A stretch of DNA of 64,000 nucleotides from Tenrec ecaudatus. Lineage: Eukaryota > Chordata > Mammalia > Afrosoricida > Tenrecidae. The DNA lies in assembly GCF_050624435.1 (NCBI RefSeq), contig NC_134534.1:64627501-64691500 (forward strand), written 5' to 3'. The notes under the pieces were generated by a model, which was given only the letters and a program-made list of their open reading frames with translations, searched no databases and was not told the DNA's origin. The position numbers and the translations under genes are program-made. This document shows, in pieces, positions 1 to 10,975 of this stretch (positions are counted from its first letter, which is position 1; each line of letters opens with the position of its first letter).

Positions 1-1370
1 TGTAGAGTTAAAGTCCTTCAAAACTGGATTCATCATCATCATCTGTATCCCAATGCAGAGCTTCAGCTGGTGTGAGGTCATCATAGACGCTGTTGTCCTC
101 ACTGAGATCGCCGTCATCACCATCACTGCTGTCATTTTCATACAAAGCACAGTCTTCACTGCCATCCATAGCATTACTAATACTACATTTCTGGAAGGCA
201 CATCGCACCATGTCTTCTGGAATGTCTTCCCATGCATCTCGAACCCACTTTGCTATTAGCTCTATGTCAGGCTTCATGAGATTTCCTCCTTTTGTTGGTA
301 GAGCTTGATGACATCCATTCATGCCAGATGAGATCCATTCATGCCACATCCTTCACACACGGTCTTTAAAAGGCTCATTCAAAGATACATCCAGAGGCTG
401 CAGTACAGATGTAAACCCACCTGGAATAACGGCTAAAGTAACTTTACTAGATTTTGCCAATTTTTTTATGTCATCTGATAGGTGGGCTCTGAACGTATCC
501 TAAACAAGTAACGATGGCTTTTTCTTTAAGGCTGCTCCTGGTTGTCAGTTCCAAATTTCTTCCACAGCCATTTTTTTGTTCCGTCTTCATCCATCCAGTC
601 TTTAACATGTGCACGCACATTAATTCTTGGTGGGAAATCGATCTTTTTAGGCAAGGTCTTTCTTTTAAAAATAATGACAGGACACAGCTTAGTTCCATTA
701 GCCAAACATGATAGAACAACTGTAAAGTGTTTTGTTTTTTCATTTCCTGTGGTTTTGAGAAAATGTTTTTTTCTCCTAAACTTGCCACAGTTCTGTTGCG
801 TGGAAGATCAAAAGTCATGGCAGTTTCATCCATATTCCCAATATCTGCCAGGTTATAATTATAAATCCTTCTTTGTTTTATAATACATGATTGGAATGAC
901 ATAATTTTTTCTTCAAGGTCTTGTGGCAATTTTTGGGAAATCTTTGTTCTTTGTCTCAAACATAGTAGGCCAAACCTATTCATGAAGCGGGTACACCATC
1001 CTGCTGACACAGCAAATTTTTCAACGCCCGGTGCTTTATATTTGTCTTCCTTAGCCATTTGTAGAGCAGTATGTGGATTCCCATGCATGTTACGCAGTAA
1101 CCATTTTAACAACACTCCATAACCCATTTCTGCAATTCACTCTCCAGAGCCCCATAAAAAGACGTTAAACCACGACGAGCTTTTTTAGCTTTTGGAATCT
1201 GTTCCAAGTTAGCCTTCATTTTCTGCCACTCCCTCACTTGCTTTTCGTCAACACAGAATTCCCTACTTGCAACACTGTTATTGCTCTCTTCTGCTCTTGA
1301 CACAACCTTCATTTTGAAACCAGCCTCATATGACTGGCATTTTTGTTTTGGTTCAAGAGTATCCATTTCT
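1..1370 (-). pseudogene. Decayed pogo/Tigger-type DNA transposase
   Basis: Read on the minus strand, three adjacent reading-frame pieces form one pogo/Tigger-like transposase. The N-terminal piece (1366 down to 1106) starts MDTLEPKQKCQSYEAGFKMK and has the helix-turn-helix look of a Brinker/CENP-B-like DNA-binding domain (VREWQKMKANLEQIPKAKKA). The middle piece (1127 to 471) carries KISQKLPQDLEEKIMSFQ and the motif GNMDETAMTFDLP, the first catalytic Asp of the DDE/D domain. The last part holds LDVS-type sequence (third Asp region) and an acidic tail, DGDDGDLSEDNSVYDD, ending at 8. The pieces are separated by a frame change near 1115-1127, another near 490 and an in-frame stop near 345, so the gene is dead. 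The copy may run past the left edge. Related domesticated genes exist (POGK, TIGD family), but the breaks argue against a functional host gene. Confidence 0.85.
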
Positions 1371-1744
1371 AATAGGATAAAAAAACAAGACTTTGAAAAA
1401 GAACTTCCATGGTAATGCCTCCCCCCCCCAACGATGTGTTAGCCAGGAGGAGTGGGGGGAGTCTGTGCGGGTGGGGGATGCAGGATGTGAATTAACGCAG
1501 AGACCAGAGGGGCGAGATGGATGGTAGCCACAGACACATCCTTACCAGTTCAGCTGCCCCCATAATTGAATCACTACGGGTGCTTCTGAGAATTGGAGCC
1601 GTCCACATCGTAGGACAGCTCTGATTGATTAGGTGTGAGTAAATAAACATTCAAAGCCCTGCAGTGTCAGTGGGGTTTTGAATGAACAGCAGAAGCATGA
1701 CAATCACCCGCGAGATGTTATACCTCGCTGGGGTACCACTGACC
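1371..1744 (-). mobile_element. Probable 5' non-coding part of the Tigger-like element
   Basis: This stretch between the transposase start and the hairpin terminus has no ORF of note. It contains a C-run and G-rich blocks (1423-1480). By position it is best explained as the 5' untranslated part of the same transposon. I recognise no separate motif in it. Confidence 0.4.
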
Positions 1745-1809
1745 CATGTATAAGCTGAACCCCAGTTTTTCAGCACATTTTTTGTGCTGAAAAACTCAGC
1801 TTATACATG
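1745..1809. repeat. Hairpin terminus of the Tigger-like transposon
   Basis: A near-perfect inverted repeat. The left arm 1745-1777 and right arm 1783-1809 pair over 27 bases around a five-T loop, with about six extra bases (accccag region) in the left arm. The right arm reads tgtgctgaaaaactcagc followed by ttatacatg. It lies upstream of the transposase start and is followed by a TA-rich stretch, so it is probably the 5' terminal inverted repeat region of the element covering 1-1370. Confidence 0.6.
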
Positions 1810-1846
1810 AGTATATATAGTAAGTACATAAAATTCCATTGCACTT

Positions 1847-1848
1847 TT

Positions 1849-1879
<31 letters not shown>

Positions 1880-1880
1880 C
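1847..1880. repeat. (TTTC)n microsatellite
   Basis: About eight tandem copies of a tttc unit in a pyrimidine-only run. Confidence 0.95.
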
Positions 1881-2649
1881 TTCACTCTTTTCTCAAATGG
1901 CCTAAATTGATTTAGCTACTTTTTTATGACCCTAATTACTGCTGGGTATTGCTTATCTGGGCCCTCACGTCTCCTCTGATCTTCCAAGTTAAAGTGAGTG
2001 TGGGATTGTGACCAAAGTAGGGACTGTGGAGGAAATGTAAATTGGTGTCTCTAACCTAATACTCTCTCCTGCCAAAATGCTTTCCTATGCCCACCTCCAT
2101 ATGAGTGTAGATTTTACCAGACATTCTACTGTACACACTCCAGCTTCTGATTAATAAATTTGGTGTCGCTGAGGAACTTGTGTAGTGATATTCAGCTTTA
2201 AATCCAAAATGACAACTCTATTCCATTTTGACTGGACAAAATAGTAATTGGGTGCCACATTACTGACGTGTGCTAGATGCCCTCTATATCCACGCTTCCC
2301 CTTCTCTGTTCCCTGGGATCGTTTTCCTTGGACTATGTTGGACTTGGCCAATCAGAGACCCCTGCAAGAGCTTAGAGGTGGAAATTAATGACCACAGGCC
2401 CTTTCTCCAAATGAGAAGCTCTCTTGGCAAGCTACTCTTCCCAGACTTCAGTGATAATGACTTGCAGGACACTGCATTATCCCTGGCTGGTTTCTTAGAC
2501 TTGACCTTGGCCTGAAAAAGGATTCCTCCAGTAAATGATCTCCATATTACCAGGTTTGAGAGCGTCGTGTGTTCCGTGCTAGAACATTGACATCAGGAAT
2601 TAGAAGAAAAAGTAGTCTCCATCATTTAAGCAAACCTGAACCATAAAAC
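1881..2649. other. No gene or recognised repeat
   Basis: Single-copy-looking sequence. The part around 2140-2170 (taataaatttggtgtcgctg) resembles the 3' part of an old LTR, but I could not find a matching start or a duplicated flank. The short open frames here have no recognisable domains. Confidence 0.4.
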
Positions 2650-2868
2650 GGTTATCAGGAGAGATGAGGAAAAGACGTACTTGGTGAAGTGGAAGGTCAG
2701 TGAAAAAGAGAAAGACGATCAATTAGATGCATTGACAGAGTGCCTGCAACAATGGGTTCAAAAGACAATTGTGCGGATGGTGCAAGACCAGGCAGTGTTT
2801 TGCTCTTTTGTACGTATAGCTGCACTGAGTCAGGCCTGACGCAACAGGATCTGACAGCAACAACAACA
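2650..2868 (+). mobile_element. RTE (BovB-like) LINE 3' end
   Basis: This matches the pattern of the RTE 3' end seen again at 4440-4802: the run gtgaagtggaaggtcagtga, then attgacagagtgcctgcaac, then a GCAGTGTTTTG block, ending in the family's acaacaaca-type tail (agcaacaacaacagcc). The coding part is too short and mutated to give a reading frame. Confidence 0.7.
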
Positions 2869-2966
2869 GCCGTAGATATACCCCTGGGGTGGGATTTAAA
2901 AGTGGCTCCTACCTTAATAGAGAGATTACTCTTTGGGGATCTTGGGGATAATTGTTTCTATAGTAA

Positions 2967-3023
2967 CAGGTAGCAACAACTCTTGGCCAAGGATAAACTA
3001 AGTTTTAGAGTTGTTGCTACCTG
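2967..3023. repeat. 17-bp perfect inverted repeat
   Basis: The arm caggtagcaacaactct at 2967-2983 is exactly reverse-complemented at 3007-3023, with a 23-base spacer. No transposase or known terminal repeat accompanies it. It could be a small foldback element or chance. Confidence 0.8.
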
Positions 3024-4171
3024 GTCATTTGGTTAATTGATTTTTGCTGGTTGGTTTTGGTAAACTGGCCTCCTTCTGAATACTGCCCAACCACCTATGC
3101 ATTTCCTTGCTGTTTTGATTTTAAATGGATGTCTTTTCTGCTATGTTGTGGAATCATTTGATAGTTAAAGACACATGTTAGTCTTTACATTTTTCCCACT
3201 CTTCTAATAAGATTCTATAAAGTGCTTAATGACAATAGTCATTTAATAAAATTCTATGAAATAAAATGAGAGAATAAAGGGCACAGTGAAAGACAAGCAA
3301 AGGCACACAAACTCCCTCAGAGAGACTCAAAGCCAGGCTGCGGCAGGTGGAACGCGGAACTGCATCTCCGTCTGAAGCAGATAATCCGAAACAGACCCTG
3401 GAAAGGAAAGAGAGAGAGAAGGTTTAAGATGAGCAAAGAGATAAAAGATGGCAAGAACAAAAGAAAAAAGTCAATAAGAAAAGGAAGAGTCAGAAGAAAC
3501 CCCCTTGTATGTACCTATGTTACAGAAATTTCTATATATGTCAATAGGAGTATTTAGAAGTACATAACATTGTTGATATACATAAAAGGCTATTAATATT
3601 TCATCAATATGTTACTTGCTGGTCCTTAATAAACCTTTCAAATGCTACTGGTAATTATGTAAATCATGCCCAACATATCTTCCATTAAGCGTGTTTTCAA
3701 TGTTTGTTTCTCAAACCAGATTGTTTTTTATAACTCCTCCAAATAGCATCTCTCTTGAAATTTAAAACTCAAACCCGAAGCTGACCAGGATCCAACGTGA
3801 ACATGGTGGCTCCGTCTCTGCTTGCTAAAATAGAACCGGAGAACTTACTTTCCCAGCAATATTTTTAGCAGTGTGAGGGAAGGAGCTCCCTGTGCCGTTT
3901 CTTGGCAGGCTCGAAGTCTGTCACTCCTGAGCCTGTCCCCTGAGTCCTCCCCTGTCACTCCGTCTTCTGCACCAGTCAGCATCCACACTCCTGTGTCTGA
4001 GGCGCTGGAGCCACCAGCAAAGCTTACCCGTGTTCCTTGGCCTTAAGTGGGACCGAATAAGACACCAAACATTCATCTATCTGGCAACTATGTGAGAAAA
4101 TGACACCCTGTATCACTTACTTTACAAAGTCCCAGGAACAGCCCAAATTTTTTTAAAAAGTTGTTTTGTTT
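3024..4171. other. No gene or recognised repeat
   Basis: AT-rich sequence to about 3780, then GC-richer sequence to 4060. No coding signal, RNA gene or clear repeat was seen. Confidence 0.4.
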
Positions 4172-4392
4172 TTTAAAAACCAACCATAATCTTTGTCATC
4201 TAGACAATTCCGAGTCATGGTGACTGCCCTTCTATATTACAAAGCAGAACTGCTCCATAGGGTTTTCTTGGCCGTAATCTTTACAGAAGTAGATCAGCAT
4301 GCCTTTCTCCCTGAGTGCCAACGTGTGGGTTTGGACTACTAGCCTTTGGTCCGTAGCAGAGCACAAGATCTCTGCTCCACCCAGGGTCCTCA
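4172..4392 (-). mobile_element. AfroSINE-like tRNA-derived SINE
   Basis: The reverse complement has the family pattern: head ending in a gggtgg-type box next to ccacccagggtcct, a middle with agaagtagatcagcatgcct, and a 3' domain with gactcatggtgact. It abuts the RTE fragment to its right. Confidence 0.75.
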
Positions 4393-4439
4393 TGAGAAGA
4401 GAATTTCTGTTCATTTGTAGTGGTTGCTGCCAAGTCCTT

Positions 4440-4802
4440 TCTGATTCGACGTGTCCATGTAGATGGAAGCGGATTGAAAGTATCATGAACTGCCCAAAAG
4501 AACAAACAAATCTGTCTTCGAAGAGGTACAGCCAGAATGTTCCTTAGAGGCAAGGTTAGTGAGACTTCATCTCACATACTTTGGACGTGTTGTCAGGCAA
4601 GACCAGTCCCCGGAGAAGGAGATCATACTTGGTAAAGTAGGTGGGGCAATCCAAAGGAGAAGACCTCTGAGTAGATGGACTGACACAGCGGCTGCCACAA
4701 GAGGCTGAAACATAAGAAGAATCGCGGCTGGCAGTGTTTTGTTCTGTTGTACATAGGGTCCCTGAGTTGGAACCGACTTGATGACACCTAACAACAACAT
4801 GT
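4440..4802 (+). mobile_element. RTE (BovB-like) ORF C-terminus and 3' end
   Basis: Plus-strand translation gives the degraded RTE C-terminus (MNCPKEQTNLSSKRYSQNV; later SHTLDVLSGKTSPRRRRS). It is followed by the non-coding end with gactgacacagcggctgcca and the tail ggaaccgacttgatgacacc plus taacaacaac. The tail repeat and the shared 3' domain with the SINEs are typical of the afrotherian RTE family. Confidence 0.8.
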
Positions 4803-4835
4803 GTACAGAGAGCCACTGTTCCACAGTTATTGCAA

Positions 4836-4972
4836 AGCAGTGCCCTTTCAGAAGCAGATTGCCAGGCCTATCTTCCGAGGCACCTCTGGATAGTTTTGAG
4901 CCACCCACCCTTTGGCTGGTGGTGCAGTGCTTGATCACTTAATAGTTTGTGTCACTCAGGTGCAATATGCAC
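4836..4972 (-). mobile_element. AfroSINE-like fragment
   Basis: The minus-strand SINE middle and head are visible (cagaagcagattgccaggcc, then gctggtggtgcagtgcttga). The 3' domain is missing. Confidence 0.6.
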
Positions 4973-4974
4973 CT

Positions 4975-5130
4975 AAGTACTTTATTTAATCCTCACAATT
5001 CTTTGGAAGATCAGACTTAATTCATCCCTTTATACAGACAAAAGACCTGATTAGAGAGGTGGGAACATTTGCCAGGGCTCCTCTGCTAGTTAGGAAGGTA
5101 GAAGGTGGATAGTGAAAGCAACACTTGGTT
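4975..5130 (-). mobile_element. MIR relic
   Basis: The minus strand keeps the MIR order: taatcctcacaattctttgg, then ccctttatacagacaaaaga, then a degenerate ctgctagttagga block. It is an ancient SINE shared by mammals. Confidence 0.6.
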
Positions 5131-5415
5131 CATAACGAGCAATCCTGTACTGTTTATATTGCGTTTTGCATACCTTCTCACAACCCAAATGATGGAGCAT
5201 CACGGCATGACGGAATGATACTCAGAATCAACGCACATTCTCTGAGGTCACACTCACATGGCTGGTAAGTAACAACGTAGGTTGCGCTTGGGACGTTGGG
5301 CTCCTTCCAGAGGGCCAGCATCGCCCCAGAGGCCACATCATGGGGACTGGGCTTCAGTGAACTGCCCGTGCCAGAGCAGCCGGGCCAGCCGCGATGGGAT
5401 TGTCTATATCTAGAT

Positions 5416-5593
5416 CAGTGGTTCTCAGCCTTTTTAATGCAGTTCCTCATGCTGCGGTGACCTCACAACCATATCATCATTTTCATTTTGACTTCCTAAC
5501 TGTAATTTTGATGCTCTTATGAATCAGGGGACCCCCTGTGAAAGGGTTGCTTGAGCCCCAAAGGGGTCGTGACCCACAGGTCGAGAACCGCTG
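5416..5593 (+). mobile_element. SPIN-like nonautonomous hAT element (copy 1)
   Basis: The ends are inverted repeats of the SPIN type, cagtggttctcagcc at the left and gagaaccgctg at the right, with aaaggggtcgtgacccacag just inside. The 8-base flanks atctagat and ctctacat match at 6 of 8 positions, as expected for a hAT target duplication with a TAGA-like core. There is no transposase gene. The length is close to that of the three other copies here. Confidence 0.85.
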
Positions 5594-5611
5594 CTCTACA
5601 TGCTCCCTAAT

Positions 5612-5775
5612 TGAGTCTCACACGAAGTATGGGCATCTCAACCCCTGGTGATGCGATGGGTGACAGTAGAAGCAGAACCACACTCCGTCACTTGGCTGTA
5701 CTTTACAAAAGTAGATCGGCAGGCCCCTCGGAGCTTTTTAATAGACCGTTGGCACCACCCAGGGACCTCTGAGAA
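5612..5775 (-). mobile_element. AfroSINE-like tRNA-derived SINE
   Basis: The minus strand reads gacctc-type 3' sequence, agtagatcggcaggcccctc in the middle and caccacccagggacctc at the head, the same order as other copies. Confidence 0.75.
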
Positions 5776-5921
5776 AACAAAAAGAGAATTTACAGCACAG
5801 GACATGGACTTATAAAAGTCTCTTCCTCGCAAATTGAGACTTAGGAAAGCAGGGTGACCAAATTGCAGCCCGCGTTCCTGGAATGGTCTCTCATCTGGGC
5901 TGTTGGCCCTGCATAATTATG

Positions 5922-6122
5922 CTTAAATCAATTGCCTTTTGATTGATGCTGACTCATGGTGACTCTGGATGTCAGAACAAACGGGACTTCATGTGGATTT
6001 TTTTATCTTCCAAAGTAGATGGCCAGATCTTTATTCAGAGGCACCTCCGGGGATACTCCAAGCTCTGACCTATCAGGTCACAGCCCAGCCACTTAACCTT
6101 TCGCACCATCCGGGTGCTCTAT
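5922..6122 (-). mobile_element. AfroSINE-like tRNA-derived SINE
   Basis: This is a diverged minus-strand copy: gctgactcatggtgactctg, then aaagtagatggccagatctt, then ccacttaacctttcgcacca at the head. Confidence 0.75.
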
Positions 6123-7045
6123 AATTAGGTATCGTACCTTCTACTTTCCCAAGTCTCCTGTGCACAGTGAGTCACGGAATCATCCCCCACTGGAATTTGT
6201 GTTTGTCCCTCCTTCTTCAACACTGCAAAGTACCAGCATCGATCCAAGACCATCACAAACGGCTCAGGTCAGAAACCCACCCACCCCGGTGCAGAGGTCA
6301 GGCCAAACCACCTGTGTGCAGAGTATATGCAAGTGCAGAATTGGCATTTTCTCAACATTTCACAACAGTAAATCATACGCTTTTTTCCAAAACGCCCTGC
6401 CATCCAAATCCCCTAGAAATTTTCTCAAATCCAGTGCCATTGCTAAGAGACAGCAACAAGGCATCTGACCACTGGCGCGCTTTGTTGCCCTCTACTAAAG
6501 ACCGGCTTCAGAAGAGAAGCACAGCTTCGCTTGTTGAAAATCACACATACACCAAGTATAAGCTAAGGCAACATCGTAAACGCAAAAGTCCTATAAATAA
6601 ATAGATAAAAGTAAATATCAACCCTAAGTGCCATTTTCTCTGACACACTCTATGAAGAGCAGCCTAAGCAGGGGTGTTGGATTACTATCGAACTCGTTTC
6701 AGACATGCCAGCTTGTCCTTGGGCATGTTAAAATCAGCTCATGAGCTTAGAGTTTCCTAAGCAGTCTTTCTGTCTTCTAATTGCCTTTAAAAGGACCAGC
6801 GGTAAAAGCTAGCTGACTTTCCAAGCCCCTGGGCTTCACCCCAGGACAGCACATCACACACTTGCCTGTATCAGCAGGTCGGCTTACATGTGCACATGAG
6901 AGCCCCGCCTGCCTAAGAGTTCGTCAAGGATCCATTACTGTGTTGTCTGGGCACCTATGGGATTTCTCACGGGCTTCGAAGGCGACTCTCAATGTCATCA
7001 AGATGAAGCCAGATGTCAGGGAGGCCACATGATTGCACAGTAAAG
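6123..7045. other. No recognised gene or repeat
   Basis: Two overlapping plus-strand open frames (6160-6468 and 6167-6604, 145 codons) are present, but neither shows a domain, signal peptide or membrane segment. Overlapping open frames in two phases suggest a GC-composition effect, not coding. The rest has no recognisable feature. Confidence 0.4.
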
Positions 7046-7049
7046 AGAT

Positions 7050-7240
7050 TGAGATTCTGAGTTCAAGATCAAGTGCAAATCCCAGCTCCACCACGCAGAA
7101 GCCACGCGACTTCGATCACGGGGTTCACTTCCTCGCTTGTGAAATGGGGTCCATAATAGCTTGGGTGGGTGTCCAAAGGTAGGAAGTAGTACCAAGCGCT
7201 TTGCCCGGCCCATGGCATACGCTCAAAAACAATAGTCATT
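7050..7240 (+). mobile_element. MIR relic
   Basis: The plus strand follows the MIR core: caaatcccagctccaccacg, then cacttcctcgcttgtgaaat, and a diverged 3' end. Confidence 0.65.
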
Positions 7241-7383
7241 TCCTCTGTTTCTGGTGTTGTCTGGTGCGATGGCACTGCTTACCTGACACAAAGGAAGGGG
7301 TTCACAGCCACCAGCACCCTGGTGGCAGAAGGATGAGGTTCTCTGCTCCTGGGGAAATGCACAGCTTCTGAAACCCTATAGAG

Positions 7384-7578
7384 CAGTGGTTCTCGCCCTC
7401 CCTAAGGCCTCAGCCCTTTCAGACAGTTCCTCATGGGGTGGGGACCCTCAACCATCACATTATTTCCGTTGCTACTTCATCACTGTCATATTGCTACTGT
7501 TGTGAATCGGGCAACCCCTGTGAAAGGGTTATTCAACCACCCTCAAAGGGGTCACGACCTGCAGGTTGAGACCTGCTG
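7384..7578 (+). mobile_element. SPIN-like nonautonomous hAT element (copy 2)
   Basis: This starts cagtggttctcgccctcc and ends gttgagacctgctg. It is flanked by a perfect 8-base duplication, ctatagag, at 7376-7383 and 7579-7586, which fits the hAT/SPIN TAGA-core preference. Internal sequence (tcctcatggggtggggaccc, ctgtgaaagggtt) aligns with the other copies. Confidence 0.93.
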
Positions 7579-7881
7579 CTATAGAGGGTCACCTTCAGTG
7601 GCAGTTGATTTTGCTTTGTTTTGTCTTCCAGATTACTTAGCATGACACCACTGGGACAGCCTCAGAAAACTCTAGACAGTGGGGATCCCTACAAGACAAA
7701 TAATTTTGTCTCTTTAGCATTACATTTCCAGGGCGAAAAAGTGTTGGAGGAAAACTTTTTAAAGAGTCACCATCTAATTACCATGGTTGGAATTTATTTG
7801 TGTTCTATTTCAAACCCACTGTAATGAAAATAAAAGTGTCAAATATAAAAGAACAGAAGGAGGAAATGCACCACTGTAAGG

Positions 7882-8088
7882 GTCCAAACCAAAAACCAAA
7901 GCTACTGCCATCAGGCTGATTCGAACTGGGACTGGCCCTTTAGACAGAGTCGAACTGCTCCTTCGAGTTTCCCAGATGGCAAATCTTTACTGAACCAGAC
8001 AGCCGTTCTCAAGTGCAACTGGGGGATTTGAACCCCTGACTTTGTAGTTAGAAACCCAATGCTTAGTCCACAGGGCTACCAAGGCTGT
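7882..8088 (-). mobile_element. AfroSINE-like tRNA-derived SINE
   Basis: Full-length-looking minus copy: accaaaaaccaaagctactg at the tail, cagacagccgttctc in the middle, and a tRNA-like head with ggatttgaacccctgacttt as the B-box region. Confidence 0.8.
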
Positions 8089-8242
8089 TTTCCTTGAAAG
8101 GGTCAGGGTAGAATTAATCGAAAGAAGGCAAAATTGGGGATCAGAAACCTTGAAAGCAGTCTTGGTTTATGTGGGTTGAGGAGATGTCATCGCTCTGCTC
8201 ACAGACTCCCTTCACTCCTCAGCAGAAGGATGGTTAGTGTGT

Positions 8243-8450
8243 TGTTGTTGTTTGTCGTTGTCATCAAGTCAGCTCCCGCTCATGGTGACCTTATGTGAAA
8301 CAGAACAAAATGTTGCCTAATCCTGCGCCGTCTCCAGGATCATTGATACGTCTGAGCTCATTGTTGTGGCTACTGGGCCATCCTTCTCGCTGAGACTTTC
8401 CCCCCTGTGTTTACTGACCATCTAACATAATGTCCTCTGAGTCATGGGGA
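8243..8450 (-). mobile_element. RTE (BovB-like) 3' end
   Basis: The minus strand has the RTE 3' end: gtcatcaagtcagctcccgc, cagaacaaaatgttgcctaa and ctgaccatctaacataatgt, the reverse complement of the arrangement at 4640-4800. Confidence 0.7.
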
Positions 8451-9195
8451 GGGTCTATTAAAACAACATAAGGGAAAATATTTAATTAACTCAGCAAGTA
8501 GTATTATGATGATGAACCAAACTAGAACTAAGAATATATCATCTGCCCAAGCCTACAGACCAGCATGCAACCCAAATGCCCAGTCTCTTGGCTGTTTAGT
8601 ACCAGGGACCAGAGCCTCAAGAGCAGACTGGGAGGCCGTGGAGGGCCTCTCGCATGCCTCACATGGCAACACCAGCCTCACGACTGGCCGGCTGGCCTGC
8701 CTGCCTCCCTGTTTCTCATTCTGGTAGCATCTGTGCTGTGAGCAAGGAAACTTCTCTGAGTATGTGACACCCTGTCAAGTTCCAGAGAAGGAAAAAGGTG
8801 AATAAGAAAGCTGGTGTGATGGGCACCCTGTGGACACAATTCTAGATAAGAAGCCACAGGTCCAATGAGAGCACTCTTCCCCTCAGAGATTTCTTGTCAT
8901 GTAAATGAGCCGTCAGCTGTGTCCAATCAAAGGGGCAGCCTCTCCTGCTAAACAAAGTCAAGACTGCAGGAGGGGCAGGAAACTTAGGGCATATCCACTT
9001 CCACCACACCACATAAGATATTTAAAATAACAATAAGCTAGTATGTTTATAAGGAATGCACACTTCTTCAATTTGCCAATCTGGGCTACCTCTACCTCAT
9101 CCATAAGCAGAAAAGTAGAAAAATCTTCTTAGGACATCTTCCTCAGGCTTTCAGGCAGACCATCAACCTCAGTCTACAAGATCCACAGGAAAGCC
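8451..9195. other. No recognised gene or repeat
   Basis: Single-copy-looking sequence with one 73-codon open frame at 8506-8727 that shows no motif. Confidence 0.4.
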
Positions 9196-9228
9196 GTATG
9201 TGTGTGAATGTGTGTTTGTGTGCGTGTG
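9196..9228. repeat. Impure (TG)n microsatellite
   Basis: A TG-rich alternating run with interruptions (tgtgtgtgaatgtgtgtttg). Confidence 0.8.
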
Positions 9229-9254
9229 TTGTTCTCCACGGTGTATCTGGTTCC

Positions 9255-9570
9255 ATGTTGTTGCTCAGGTGCCATTAAGTCAGGCAGGACTCCCAGCAAG
9301 CCGATGTATAATGGAACACACACTGCGCAGTCCCACAGCTCCTCCCAATCATTGCAAAAGTAGAGGCCATTGTTGCAACCACTGTGGAAGCCATACCATG
9401 GAGGCTCTCGCTCTTGGTCACTGACCATCCACCTCACCAAGCATGAGGTCCTTCTCCCGGAACTGGTCCCTCCTGATAACGCACCCAAAATACGTAAGAT
9501 GATGTTTTGCCATCCTAGCCTCTCAGGAACTTTCTGGCTATACTTATTTTGGAGTGTCAGGTAGGCTATA
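9255..9570 (-). mobile_element. RTE (BovB-like) 3' end
   Basis: The minus strand reads caggtgccattaagtcaggc, ttgttgcaaccactgtggaa, ctcaccaagcatgaggtcct and ccggaactggtccctcctga, collinear with the longer RTE copy at 54363-54940. Confidence 0.75.
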
Positions 9571-9820
9571 CTTCTTCCAAGGCGGAAACCTTAGTAATGA
9601 GTAGCTAATAATAATGAGTACAAGAATGAAGGAAATGTTCTAAAATTTTGGGGGGTGGTATTGGACAATTTTTTCAATATATTTAAACCATTGATTTGTA
9701 TGGTACATGAATTTTAAACCAATTAAACTATCAAAAATAGATAGATGATAGATAAAATAAATGAAGTAAAAAATCCAAGCCTTGGGTTGTAATACTGAAA
9801 GATTCTCTGAGCAAAATTTT

Positions 9821-9842
9821 ATATATATATATATATATATAT
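9821..9842. repeat. (TA)n microsatellite
   Basis: Eleven TA units directly at the 3' tail of the adjoining minus-strand L1. It probably grew from the L1 poly(A) tail or target. Confidence 0.9.
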
Positions 9843-10975
9843 AATCATTTTATTGGGGGCTCATACAGCTCTTTTCAAAATGCATCTATCCATCCATTGT
9901 GTCAAGTACATTTGTACATTTGTTGTCATCATTTTATTCAAAACATTTTCTTTCTACTTCAGCTCTTGGTATCAGCTCCTCATTTTTCCTTCCCTCCCCC
10001 CTCTTTCCCTCCCTCCCTCACGAACCCTTGATAATTTATAAATTATTATTATATTTTCATGTCTTACACTAACCAATGTCTCCCTTCACCCACTTTTCTG
10101 TTGTCCATCCCCCAAGAAGGGGGTTATATGTAAATCATTGTAATAGGTTTCTCCTTTCTCCCATCCCCCCCCTCCACCTTCCCCTTTCCCTTCTGGTATA
10201 GATACTCTCATTATTGGTCCTGAAGGGTTTATCTGTCCTGGATTTCTTGTGTTTCCAGCTCTTATCTGTCAGGTCTAGCCAGATTTGTAAGGTAGAATTG
10301 GGATCATGACAGTGGGGGTGGGGGGGAATGGGAGGGAGGAAGCATTAAAGACCTAGAGGAAAGTTGTATGTTTCATCGGTGCTATACTGCACTCTGACGG
10401 GCTCATCTCTATTTTGTGACCTTTTTGTAAAGAGGTATCCAATTGTCTACATATTGGCTTTGGGTCTTCACTCTGCACTCCCCCTCACTCACATTGATGT
10501 GATTTTTTGTTCTGGGTCTGTGATGCCTGATACCTGATCCTATCGACACCTCATGATCACACAGACTGATGTGTTTCTTCCATGTGGACTTTGTTGCTTC
10601 TCATGTAGATGGCCTCTTGTCCCTTTAAGACCTCAGATGCTATATCTTTTGATAGCTGGGCACCATCAGCTTTCTGCACCACATTTGCTTATGCACCCAT
10701 TTTGTCTCCAGTGATTGTGTTAGGAAGGTGAGCATCACAGAAAGCCAGGTTATTAGAACAAAGTGTTCTTGAGTTGAGGGAGTACTTGAGTAGAGGCCCA
10801 ATGTCCACCTGCTACCTTGAGACTTAACATATAAATATATGTACATAGATCTATTTCCCTATCATTATATAAATATATTTACATATGCATATGCCTGTAT
10901 TTAGACCTCTATAAATGTCCTCTGCCTCCTATTTTTTTCCTCTATTTCATTTTACTTTTCTCTTGTTCTGGGCAA
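9843..10975 (-). mobile_element. Tenrec-type L1 3' UTR, 5'-truncated
   Basis: The reverse complement ends in the family tail (gagcccccaataaaatgatt). Reading inward it holds the conserved blocks seen in all copies: taatttataaattattatta, cacccacttttctgttgtcc, ggtcctgaagggtttatctg, gcaccatcagctttctgcac and the AT-rich block around tatataaatatatttacata. It has no coding content. Confidence 0.85.

Noticed and set aside
6167..6604. 145-codon plus open frame
   Set aside because: Overlapped by another frame in a different phase. No motif and no splice or polyadenylation context.
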